Shown: positions 37,874 through 45,857 of the stretch, in pieces | Layout: each line of letters opens with the position of its first letter | Position numbering within the stretch: position 1 is the first letter of the stretch | Position numbers and translations under genes: made by a program | The notes under the pieces: generated by a model | What the model was told of the DNA's origin: nothing | Databases searched by the model: none | What the model saw: the letters and a program-made list of their open reading frames with translations, nothing else | Assembly: GCF_022447245.1 (NCBI RefSeq) | Contig: NZ_JAKVBC010000019.1 | Span: forward strand, 1-64,000 | Length of the DNA: 64,000 nt | Reading direction: 5' to 3' | DNA from: Kordia sp. | Lineage (GTDB): Bacteria; Bacteroidota; Bacteroidia; Flavobacteriales; Flavobacteriaceae

Positions 37874-38308
37874 ATGGCAATAGTGAACACCTACTTATAT
37901 TTTAATGGAAATTGTGAAAAAGCGTTTGAGTTTTACAAAGATGTTTTCAAAAAAGAAATCACCTATATGGAACGCTATAAAGATGTTCCTGAAGCCGCAA
38001 GACAACATTTTCTGAATTGTAAAGATGAACATATTATGCATGCTACATTGCCAATTAGCGAGGAAACTTTTTTAATGGGAGCTGATGTGATTGATCCTAA
38101 CAAGAAAGATCAAAATGCTGCTGCATTTTTCTCACTAATTGTCAGTACAAAAAGTAAAGAAGAAGCAGATAGTATTTTTAATGCGCTTTCAAAAGATGGA
38201 TCAATCAAACTTCCCATGGAGAAGCAATTTTGGGGTTCATATTATGGAATTTGCATGGACAAATTTGGCGTGAATTGGAAAATTAGTTTTGCGTTAGAAA
38301 ACAACTAA
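37874..38308 (+). CDS. VOC family protein (PhnB-like)
   Basis: This 144-aa protein belongs to the glyoxalase/VOC superfamily, PhnB-type branch: 'TYLYFNGNCEKAFEFYKDVF' at the start, 'IMHATLPISEETFLMGADV' in the middle and 'FWGSYYGICMDKFGVNWKIS' at the end. Such proteins bind a metal and small substrates. The specific reaction is unknown. It is 28 bp before a small lipoprotein gene on the same strand. Confidence 0.85.
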   Translation: MAIVNTYLYFNGNCEKAFEFYKDVFKKEITYMERYKDVPEAARQHFLNCKDEHIMHATLPISEETFLMGADVIDPNKKDQNAAAFFSLIVSTKSKEEADSIFNALSKDGSIKLPMEKQFWGSYYGICMDKFGVNWKISFALENN

Positions 38309-38336
38309 ACACACACATAATTAGACTTAAACGATT

Positions 38337-38783
38337 ATGATAAAATATTTAATTTGTTCGATTATACTACTTGCCTCATGTTCAAATACAGAAAGGATTG
38401 AATATCAATTGACACATCCTGACAATGCTGGAGCGCAATATCTAACTATTATAGGATCTGATGTGTTTTATCATGGTAAAGCACTTAAAATATCGCCTGA
38501 TTCCACTAAAACCTCTTATACATATTTCTTATCAAAAACAGTTAATAAAGGGGCAAATCAAAATGGTATTGATGACTTGATGTTTTATGACTTCCAATAT
38601 TCAGATGAGTTGCTTGAAGTTACAGATTTTGACAGTTCCAAACTCAATAAAAATGTACTAATTTCATTTGATACTTATAATTCAATTTGGGGAGAATTCA
38701 GTGGAGATACAATTTCTTTAAAAGCAACAAAGCATATATATGATAGCAGATCAGACAAAATTATATTCACTAGAATCAAATAA
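38337..38783 (+). CDS. Small lipoprotein of unknown function
   Basis: This 148-aa lipoprotein (MIKYLICSIILLASCSNTE) has a beta-rich mature part: 'NAGAQYLTIIGSDVFYHGKA' and 'NVLISFDTYNSIWGEFSGDT'. It follows the VOC gene closely and may be co-transcribed. The family was not recognised. Confidence 0.65.
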   Translation: MIKYLICSIILLASCSNTERIEYQLTHPDNAGAQYLTIIGSDVFYHGKALKISPDSTKTSYTYFLSKTVNKGANQNGIDDLMFYDFQYSDELLEVTDFDSSKLNKNVLISFDTYNSIWGEFSGDTISLKATKHIYDSRSDKIIFTRIK

Positions 38784-38856
38784 AACGCAAAACACTGTGT
38801 AGAAATGCTTTAAAAAGCATAATTTCAACAGATGTATATAACTAAAATCTATTTCT

Positions 38857-39991
38857 ATGGACAAACCTACCCACAAACAATTAGAAAGTTTATTGCAGCT
38901 ACCTGGTGAAAGAACAAAACCACTTCGAGTGGTTGTCGATACAGACTTTGCGAACGAAATTGATTATTTTTTGCATTAACCTATTTGTTTTTGCCCAATG
39001 ATAAAATTAATGTAGAAGCTATTTATGCAGCGCCTTTTTCTTTTTTGGAACGATTAAAAGCACTTTTATCAGCCAATGAATTGATAAAATCTAACGCAGA
39101 AAATTTGACAGATGCAGAACAAGCACTTGTTGATAAATACAAGAGTCAAATTGAAGCGATTGAAAAACTAGGTGTCGATCCAAAAGATTTACTAAAAAAA
39201 GGAAGTCATGTTTCCTTGACACCAAAACAAGGAATGGAACGCAGTTATAAGGAATTGAAGAAATTCATGAAACTATTTCCTGAGTTAGATATTCCAATCT
39301 ACAAATGAGCTACAAATTACATACAGAATAATTGTCCTGAAAGAAGCGAAGCCGTAACGCATTTGATCGATTTAGCACGAAATGCAAGTACCTATGATTC
39401 TATTTATGTATTAGGTATTGCCTGTGCACCAATTTGGCTTCTGCGCTCATGCTTGCTCCCGATATTAAAGATAAAGTAGTGTTTATCTGGGACGCTGGTT
39501 ATCCTACCAATATAACCAATCTCGAAAATACTTCTTTCAATATGACACAAGATATATTGGCTTCTCAACTCTTATTTAGTAGTGGCGTTCCACTTGTGTA
39601 TATTCCTGGTTTTTACATAGGTCAGCAACTTGGTTTATCGCAAGTAGATGCTAAAAATTGGTTTAAAAACTCTGGTCCTATTGGAAAAACACTCTACAAA
39701 AGATATATGAACAATCAGTTGTTTACTTGGTATGGAAAAGATAAAAATGATCTTTTTGGACAAATATGGAATATTTGGGACTTAATTAATATCTCATGGC
39801 TTCTAGATCCAAGTTCGGTTTCTTCGCATACAGTTCCATCTGTAAAACTCACCAATAAGTGTTATTGGAAAAAGATGAAAAATCCTCATATTATTCGTGA
39901 AGGTTATTATACAAATTACAATAGCATTTTTCCTAAATTCGCAAAAAAACTTCAGGAATATGAAAAGAAAAATAATGCTTCTAAAAAGTAA
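38857..39991 (+). pseudogene. Broken nucleoside hydrolase-like gene
   Basis: The N-terminal 40 codons contain 'RVVVDTDFANEID', the Asp-rich calcium/ribose motif of nucleoside hydrolases (IUNH), then hit TAA at 38977 because of a frameshift in a T run. The frame from ~38983 continues to TGA at 39306 (after 'DIPIYK', where Gly is expected). It resumes past the stop through 'YDSIYVLGIACAP', then another frameshift near 39433 leads to 'LASALMLAPDIKDKVVFIWD' and the C-terminus. One nonsense codon and two frameshifts are needed to explain the sequence, so this is a clear pseudogene. Confidence 0.8.
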
Positions 39992-40222
39992 CTAATTGTG
40001 CATTGGAGCGCAATTGAGAAGATGAGAAAAGTATGTGTTTTAATTGAATTTCGACTGCGCTCGATTTTACATTTTCAAAAAGTTACATACAATTAGTTCC
40101 ATAACAACAAAGCTATATTGAACTTACGTTTACATATATACCAGTACAACGTTTTAAGCTTTTATTATACATTTCTTGCCGTACATTTTATATATTTACT
40201 TTTAAAAATTCACACAATATCT

Positions 40223-41065
40223 ATGATTCAAAAAGTATTTTTCACACTCATTGTTTTGTTCATCTACACAAATATGGCTGTCGCGCAAAGTGACTTTTAT
40301 ATCAAATTAGATCGTAAAGATCGTGTCAAAGAAATAGGAACGCTTACAAATGGAGAAAAAGATGGGTTATTTTTCAAATACAAACGCAATGGAAAACACA
40401 AATCGTTTGTTTATGAAAATGGTAAAAAACGAAGAGTCAAACTATCAGAAGTTACTGTTGAAAAAAAATACGATCCGCGATCAAAAGGGCAAATTTTAGA
40501 AGAATATTATGGTCTTATAAAGAATGGAAAGCGTGAAGGAATATGGCTTACGTTTAATGATGAAAATGTATTTACTACTGCTTCCTTCTACAAAAATGGT
40601 GTCTTAGAAGAGGTAATGTATCGCTTTCATACCGATGGAGAAGTCCTTGGGATTGATAAATATGTAAAAGGTGTTAAGAATGGTATTTGTGAGGAATTTC
40701 ACAGTGGTGGCGCTTTGCATTATCGTACTGAATATAAAAATGGAAAAATAGTGGATGGCGAACAGATTTATTATTATCCGAACGGAAATAAAAAGATTGT
40801 AAACAATTACAAAGACGGTTTAAAGTTTGGAAAAAGCACCACTTATTATGAGTCTGGAGCGATTGAAATTGAAGGAATATATCGCGATAAAGGTTTAGCG
40901 GAAGGTCCTTGGAAAGAGTACTATGAAAATGGCACTATCAAAGAAGAGTACTATTATAAGCAAGGACTTTTTCATGGAGAATACACCATTTATGATGAAC
41001 AAGGAAAAATCCTAGAACAGTATATTTATAAAAATGATAAGCTGATTAAGACGATTATTAATTAG
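40223..41065 (+). CDS. Secreted MORN/YwqK-type repeat protein
   Basis: This 280-aa protein starts at 40223 with a signal peptide (KVFFTLIVLFIYTNMAVAQS). The longer frame from 40118 would add 35 hydrophobic residues and is not favoured. The mature protein is a series of MORN-like repeats: 'YYGLIKNGKREGIWLTFNDE', 'YVKGVKNGICEEFHSGGALH', 'YPNGNKKIVNNYKDGLKFGK' and 'YRDKGLAEGPWKEYYENGTI'. Such proteins are annotated as toxin-antitoxin YwqK-like without functional proof. Likely periplasmic. Confidence 0.8.
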   Translation: MIQKVFFTLIVLFIYTNMAVAQSDFYIKLDRKDRVKEIGTLTNGEKDGLFFKYKRNGKHKSFVYENGKKRRVKLSEVTVEKKYDPRSKGQILEEYYGLIKNGKREGIWLTFNDENVFTTASFYKNGVLEEVMYRFHTDGEVLGIDKYVKGVKNGICEEFHSGGALHYRTEYKNGKIVDGEQIYYYPNGNKKIVNNYKDGLKFGKSTTYYESGAIEIEGIYRDKGLAEGPWKEYYENGTIKEEYYYKQGLFHGEYTIYDEQGKILEQYIYKNDKLIKTIIN

Positions 41066-41385
41066 ACTTGCTTTGTGCTTGGATTGACTTAGATTGTTAG
41101 ACTTGTTATATATACTTAACGTCACTTCGAGTGGTTTTTCGGAATGACATGAAGAAGAATTGTATCGAGAAGTACTTTGAAAATCTAGTGCTCCTACGCA
41201 GATCTCGACACAAAATTTTATTCTAGAATTTCACTCGATCAGACGTTCAGGTTTCTGACGTATTCAAAATTGTTTTGCTTTTAGAGATATTAGATACGTC
41301 TTTGCGAGAAGTATAGCGACGTGGCAATCTGTCTCTTTAGTAATACTATTTTTGTTTTTATAAGCTCGATATGAGCATCTATATC
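41066..41385. repeat. Gene-free gap with degenerate interspersed repeats
   Basis: The gap holds a CGTCACTTCGAGTG motif (~41113), a 'GTATCGAGAAGTAC' stretch and a 'ACGTCTTTGCGAGAAG...GCGACGTGGCAATCTG' block (41284-41335). The last resembles the element at 63910-64000. These look like worn copies of REP/BIME-type repeats. No gene is visible. Confidence 0.5.
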
Positions 41386-43737
41386 CTAATTCCCTTGTAA
41401 GTATGCTTGGTAATACGTGCACTCTCGAATGACTTCTTGGTAGAATTGCGTGTCTTTGTACGATTTCAATTCTTCAAAATTAGACGCGTGATCTCCACAA
41501 AAATCACCAACAGTATAATTTCCATCATTCCATATTGCATCAAAACACATTGCTGCTTTCGCCTTAAAAAAAGTAGCCTTAGCTTTTATCTCGTCAGAAC
41601 TAGTAGTCTCTGTAGCTTTGTCATAATAAAACGTTGCTCTTTCTAACATTCCCGAATCAAATGCTGCATCTTCATCAGACCAATCGTCATATCCTTTGAC
41701 TGCATTTCTACCATCATTTCCATAATGCAAGTAATGTAGCGTATTTACAAACCAACCCAATTCACTTAAGTTATACCAAGCATTTCCAAGCATGTAATAG
41801 TAAGCACCTGCGTTTACCTCATCTTCTTCTGCCAATGCCTCAAGCTTCATCAATGTTTTAGCTAGTAGCAATTTGTTATCTACATAATGATCTTCGTCAA
41901 TTTCAGGCGCATAAAAAATATCTTTATAGTTTTCATGAAAACGATCGCTTTGTTGTAAAAAATTGATATTAAAATACTCTCTGATTGCCGCAGAAAAAAG
42001 ACTGTTTCGGATTCCTTCTCGGTAAAATTGCTTCGGCTTTTTTATTTGACTAAAATAAATAATAGCTTCCTCCAAATCATTCTCTCTTAAATAAAACGTT
42101 CCTAACATTTCATTGATAAAATCTTCGTTATCTTTTGGAAGCAGACTTACGATAAAATGCTCCAATTCCGTTCTAGAAATAGCCGTAATTAGCTCTTTAA
42201 GCTTCAACAAATCTTTTTCTTCTAAATACTTGTGCTGCTCATAAAAGAAGTTGGAAGCATCAAAATTTGTGGTAAGTACATCGTTTTTAGCAACTTTATT
42301 TTTTGAGTAATGTTTGGATTGATACGATAAAAATTGACCAATTATTTTTTGATCATTCTCTGCATATAACTGTGATATTTTTCGAAAATAAAAACCGCGT
42401 ACACCATGATTATTGAATAGGTTTTTGTTTCCTTTTAATTCCAAAAACAGACGATCCATAGCATAGATATCAAATTCTTTTACGTTCAATACTTTTAGTA
42501 CATAAGCAAAGATGTCTGCTTGATTTTTGTATGCTTTATTGTTATAAGTTTTAGAGAATGTAGCTGTTGCCGCTTCATAATCTTCTTTTGCAATTTCTAT
42601 GATGCCTTTAAAGATGGACCAAAGCTCTTTGTTTTTTACCGTTGCATTGTCTAATTGATTGTTAACAATGGTTTCCGCTTTTGACAGATGATCGTATACC
42701 AACTCATCTTCTTCATTATTGAGATTACCTCCAAAATACATTTCATGAAGCGAGTCAAAATAACGCATTGCCAACACTTCTGCATACGTAGAATTTGGGT
42801 TTATTTTTAATATTTCCTGCAACGCTGCAATGTGATTGCCATAAAATCCCTGAAAGAAATGCACCAATTCGTTTTCACTTGGATGATTACTCAAATCCAA
42901 TCCCAGCATAGGCAAACGCTGCAAACTCAGGAAAACAATGCTTTTTCTGTCTTGAAGATTTTCAAATACTTGCCAAAACTGTTGCAAGCTTTCTACCTTT
43001 TTTCCGTGTTTATACAACATGGTTGCATTGCGTTCCATAGCTCTATAATAAATGTATTTTGAGTTTTCGTCATACTTCATGTACGTTTCAAACATTTCGT
43101 TGGTTTGTGCAGGATTACCCAATTCAAAAGCTAAGCGAACGATTTGAAATCCAATTCTATTTTTCAAAAAAGCATCTTGTGTATTGGCATATAAATCAAC
43201 GGCTTCCTGATACATTTTTTGCAAATCTTTTTCACTATTCCCAAAACCTTCTCCTTGATACCAAGAGTTTTCCAATTCGTATTTTCCGGTGTAAATCAAC
43301 TCGCATTTTTTAGCAAACCAGAAATATTGCAGCAATTCTTTTTTGTTTGGTGAAGCTAGTATGTAACGTTCTAATTCGTTTTTTGGAACATAATTTTTAG
43401 AGGTATGATCTTTTAAAAACTTGTCAAAATCTAAAAAAGAAGTTCGATAAAACCCTTTTATAATCGCTTCTTTGTCTAGTTTATGATCAAAATAGCGTTC
43501 CCATTCGTTCAAATTATCATAAGAATTCACTTCTGTGGCATTTCCAAAAGGTGCGCAAAAGGTACTATCTAAACAATTTAAAAAAGGATATAATGACGGA
43601 TCCGAAATCAAGGTTTGATCCAACAATAAGATACTACGACTTCCCATGTCATAATAACCGCCACAAAAGCTAAACTTGTATATGTTTGCCTGCAAGAATA
43701 ATGGCAGAAATACTATCAGTGCAACTATCTTTTTCAT
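41386..43737 (-). CDS. Large secreted protein of unknown function
   Basis: This 783-aa protein has a signal peptide (KKIVALIVFLPLFLQANIYK) and a largely helical body with TPR-like stretches, for example 'NDLEEAIIYFSQIKKPKQFY' and 'EVNAGAYYYMLGNAWYNLSE'. Near the N-terminus lies a Cys-containing segment (FCGGYYDMGS, LNCLDSTFCAPFG). It starts 4 bp after the stop of the upstream lipoprotein gene, so the two form a tight operon. I do not recognise the family. The pair may form one envelope complex. Confidence 0.7.
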   Translation of the reverse strand: MKKIVALIVFLPLFLQANIYKFSFCGGYYDMGSRSILLLDQTLISDPSLYPFLNCLDSTFCAPFGNATEVNSYDNLNEWERYFDHKLDKEAIIKGFYRTSFLDFDKFLKDHTSKNYVPKNELERYILASPNKKELLQYFWFAKKCELIYTGKYELENSWYQGEGFGNSEKDLQKMYQEAVDLYANTQDAFLKNRIGFQIVRLAFELGNPAQTNEMFETYMKYDENSKYIYYRAMERNATMLYKHGKKVESLQQFWQVFENLQDRKSIVFLSLQRLPMLGLDLSNHPSENELVHFFQGFYGNHIAALQEILKINPNSTYAEVLAMRYFDSLHEMYFGGNLNNEEDELVYDHLSKAETIVNNQLDNATVKNKELWSIFKGIIEIAKEDYEAATATFSKTYNNKAYKNQADIFAYVLKVLNVKEFDIYAMDRLFLELKGNKNLFNNHGVRGFYFRKISQLYAENDQKIIGQFLSYQSKHYSKNKVAKNDVLTTNFDASNFFYEQHKYLEEKDLLKLKELITAISRTELEHFIVSLLPKDNEDFINEMLGTFYLRENDLEEAIIYFSQIKKPKQFYREGIRNSLFSAAIREYFNINFLQQSDRFHENYKDIFYAPEIDEDHYVDNKLLLAKTLMKLEALAEEDEVNAGAYYYMLGNAWYNLSELGWFVNTLHYLHYGNDGRNAVKGYDDWSDEDAAFDSGMLERATFYYDKATETTSSDEIKAKATFFKAKAAMCFDAIWNDGNYTVGDFCGDHASNFEELKSYKDTQFYQEVIRECTYYQAYLQGN

Positions 43738-43741
43738 ACGT

Positions 43742-44770
43742 TTAAAATTTATTGCTTAATTGTTTAATTTCTTCTGCAGAATATTCGTCTGCTACTTTGG
43801 AATTGATATGATAATAAATAATATTAAAATCCTGCGCAGCATATTTTTTGATACGCTTGGCAAGTTCAGTTAAGCTTTGTTCATCAACCGTTTCAAAACG
43901 TATTTTATCATCACCATACAAGTAGTAATTGTCAGCAAACATACCGCTGCTTTCCATAGCATAGTAATTTCCTTCCTTTTTCAAGCCTTTTAAAGAACTG
44001 CTAGGAACATCATTTAGTAATTTTCGAAACCTCCCTTGGTTAAAAACAACTCCCCAAGAAAATAAAGGCAATGCAATATCGTACTCTAGCGGATACTCTT
44101 CTAAGGAAGCGATGTATTTGTCAACGATTTCTATATTCAAAATCGAATTTGTTTCTTCTACTGAAGTGACTTCTCCAACATTATAAAACATAATAACACC
44201 ACTACTTACAGGTGGAATTCCAGTCTTCTCTTTATATTTTACTTGATGTAAACGAATGGTTGCCGATAGTTTGGGTTTTCCCAAGTCCGCATAGGAAACT
44301 TGTGTTTTAATAGCTTCTAAAAATGCAAAGTAATTTTCGCGAGTAGCCATAGACCAATCGCAATCAAATTGAAGTTCATTTACTTTCAAGGCATTTCGTT
44401 TTACCAACCTTCCAATTTTATCGCTTATGTTTCTTGCCAGTTGTTCCGCTTCTGAAACATTCTTCATTTTCTTAAAAACCTCATTCGTAATATATACGAC
44501 AGGCACCAATTCTTGATCTCTTGTAACTTCTTCTTTAAATTGAATCGTTGCTGTGGGAAGCGGTCCTTTGCTACTTCCCGAATAAGTAACATCAAAAAAC
44601 TTTGTATAGAGTTTCTTACTCTCAAGCGCACTCAACATTTCCTTTTTTGAAGCATTCAATTCAAAATCAGTGTTCCAATGATAGAAAAATACATCCTTCT
44701 TTTTAGATGTGCACGAATATAAAAATAGCAACAACAAGGTCACTATTCCTAGTTTACTAGAATAGTTCAT
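43742..44770 (-). CDS. Lipoprotein with a DUF3142-like (glycoside-hydrolase-like) barrel
   Basis: This 342-aa lipoprotein (signal to 'LLFLYSCTSKKK') has an alternating beta/alpha pattern. The stretch 'ELQFDCDWSMATRENYFAFL' is followed by 'LSATIRLHQVKYKEKTGIPP', 'GVIMFYNVGEV' and 'YDIALPLFSWGVVF'. The Asp-rich strand followed by a 'parse the day's inventory' layout resembles DUF3142, a TIM-barrel family related to glycoside hydrolases. The assignment is by pattern only. It heads a two-gene operon with the 783-aa protein. Confidence 0.55.
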   Translation of the reverse strand: MNYSSKLGIVTLLLLFLYSCTSKKKDVFFYHWNTDFELNASKKEMLSALESKKLYTKFFDVTYSGSSKGPLPTATIQFKEEVTRDQELVPVVYITNEVFKKMKNVSEAEQLARNISDKIGRLVKRNALKVNELQFDCDWSMATRENYFAFLEAIKTQVSYADLGKPKLSATIRLHQVKYKEKTGIPPVSSGVIMFYNVGEVTSVEETNSILNIEIVDKYIASLEEYPLEYDIALPLFSWGVVFNQGRFRKLLNDVPSSSLKGLKKEGNYYAMESSGMFADNYYLYGDDKIRFETVDEQSLTELAKRIKKYAAQDFNIIYYHINSKVADEYSAEEIKQLSNKF

Positions 44771-44805
44771 ACGGTTTTAATTATATAAAAATGAAGAGTG
44801 GTACT

Positions 44806-44813
44806 CAAAGATA
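44806..44813 (-). promoter_or_regulatory. Bacteroidota -7 box for the 44.8-41.4 kb operon
   Basis: TATCTTTG on the minus strand, about 36 nt upstream of the lipoprotein ATG. No correctly spaced -33 element was found. Confidence 0.45.
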
Positions 44814-44998
44814 CAGTTTTTAAACCAAAGAAACGACAGTTATTTTTTTTATAATCTCTATCCATAAGAGTCCATTTGAAAGTAATTTCCGTAATTAACA
44901 GCTCTTTAAAGCACTTAAAACCTTATCACTATTATAGACTTACCATAGGCATACTCCATTGATTTTTAGTAATTTTCTTATAACTTAAAACTTCAAAT

Positions 44999-45328
44999 AT
45001 GAAAAAAAAGAATTTAAACTTAGGGAAACTTACACTTACTAAATCAAATGTTGCTTCATTAGTACAAAGAGAAAGAATTATGGGAGGTTCTGGTGTCGGA
45101 CCAGGCTGTAATTCAGATATTGAATGTACACATACTTGTGTTCAAAATACCTGTACTTCAGTACCACCACCTCAACCCTCAAATAATTGCCCAACATTTC
45201 CTCAATGTTTGACACAAGGGTTTAGTTGTGGTCCTGCATGTTTCCCAACACGAGAAAATTGTGTTACACAACAAACTTGCGATGGAAACTTTTTATGTGA
45301 CAATCAACTTCCTGGCGGAGGTTTTTAA
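44999..45328 (+). CDS. Lanthipeptide-like precursor, tandem copy 1
   Basis: This 109-aa peptide begins with a basic amphipathic leader (LNLGKLTLTKSNVASLVQRE) ending at 'IMGG', the pattern of Bacteroidota class I lanthipeptide/GG leaders. The core is rich in Cys (12 by eye), Thr, Pro and Gly. It ends 'CVTQQTCDGNFLCDNQLPGG', which is closely matched in the next gene. No modifying enzyme or exporter is encoded nearby. A terminator hairpin separates it from copy 2. Confidence 0.7.
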   Translation: MKKKNLNLGKLTLTKSNVASLVQRERIMGGSGVGPGCNSDIECTHTCVQNTCTSVPPPQPSNNCPTFPQCLTQGFSCGPACFPTRENCVTQQTCDGNFLCDNQLPGGGF

Positions 45329-45354
45329 TCTATATGTAAACGTATACTATGCCC

Positions 45355-45387
45355 AAAACCTCGAAAAAACACTTCGAGGTTTTTTTT
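45355..45387 (+). terminator. Terminator between the two lanthipeptide-like genes
   Basis: AACCTCGAA-(7 nt)-TTCGAGGTT stem followed by T8. With only 35 bp left before the next ATG, it probably attenuates rather than fully separates the two genes. Confidence 0.75.
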
Positions 45388-45422
45388 GTAGCATTTATAA
45401 TTTCATCACTAAACTTTAAACT

Positions 45423-45740
45423 ATGAAGAAAAGAAATATCGAATTAAAAAAGTTGAAGCTTTCCAAAACAAGGATTGCATCTTTAAAACAATCACAACAA
45501 GTAAATGGGGGAAATAATACATTTGAAGCCTGTCCTCTTTCCTTTATGAATTGTCCTGATCCGCCATCACCAACAGAAGGCGCTTGTCCAACAGGTCCTA
45601 CAGGTTGTCTTTGCCCATCACAACCACCTATTTGTGCTCCTACTCAACAAGATTGTTTAACGTTACAAAATTGCGTAACACAACACTCATGTGGTGGAAA
45701 TTTTTTGTGCGACAACCAAATACCGAGTGGAATTCTTTAA
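45423..45740 (+). CDS. Lanthipeptide-like precursor, tandem copy 2
   Basis: This 105-aa peptide has the leader 'RNIELKKLKLSKTRIASLKQ' with 'VNGG', then a Cys/Pro-rich core and the C-terminus 'CVTQHSCGGNFLCDNQIPSG', nearly the same as copy 1. The middle of the core differs (CPLSFMNCPDPPSP, CPTGPTGCLCPSQPP), so the ends are conserved and the centre varies. It is likely a paralogue from tandem duplication. Confidence 0.7.
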   Translation: MKKRNIELKKLKLSKTRIASLKQSQQVNGGNNTFEACPLSFMNCPDPPSPTEGACPTGPTGCLCPSQPPICAPTQQDCLTLQNCVTQHSCGGNFLCDNQIPSGIL

Positions 45741-45770
45741 GTTAAATTAAAAACACAGAATAGTATAAAA

Positions 45771-45805
45771 AACAAACCCTAAAAGTGCTGCTTTTAGGGT
45801 TTGTT
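45771..45805. terminator. Bidirectional terminator between convergent genes
   Basis: Perfect 15-bp stem AACAAACCCTAAAAG with its complement and a 5-nt loop. An A run on the left serves the minus-strand E1 gene. Confidence 0.75.
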
Positions 45806-45857
45806 ACTTTGTAAGGACATTGTCAAATTAACACATTGACAAATTGCCGAATTGATA

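Noticed and set aside
40118-40222. 35-residue N-terminal extension of the MORN-like protein
   Set aside because: A proper signal peptide starts at 40223; the extension looks like translated non-coding DNA.
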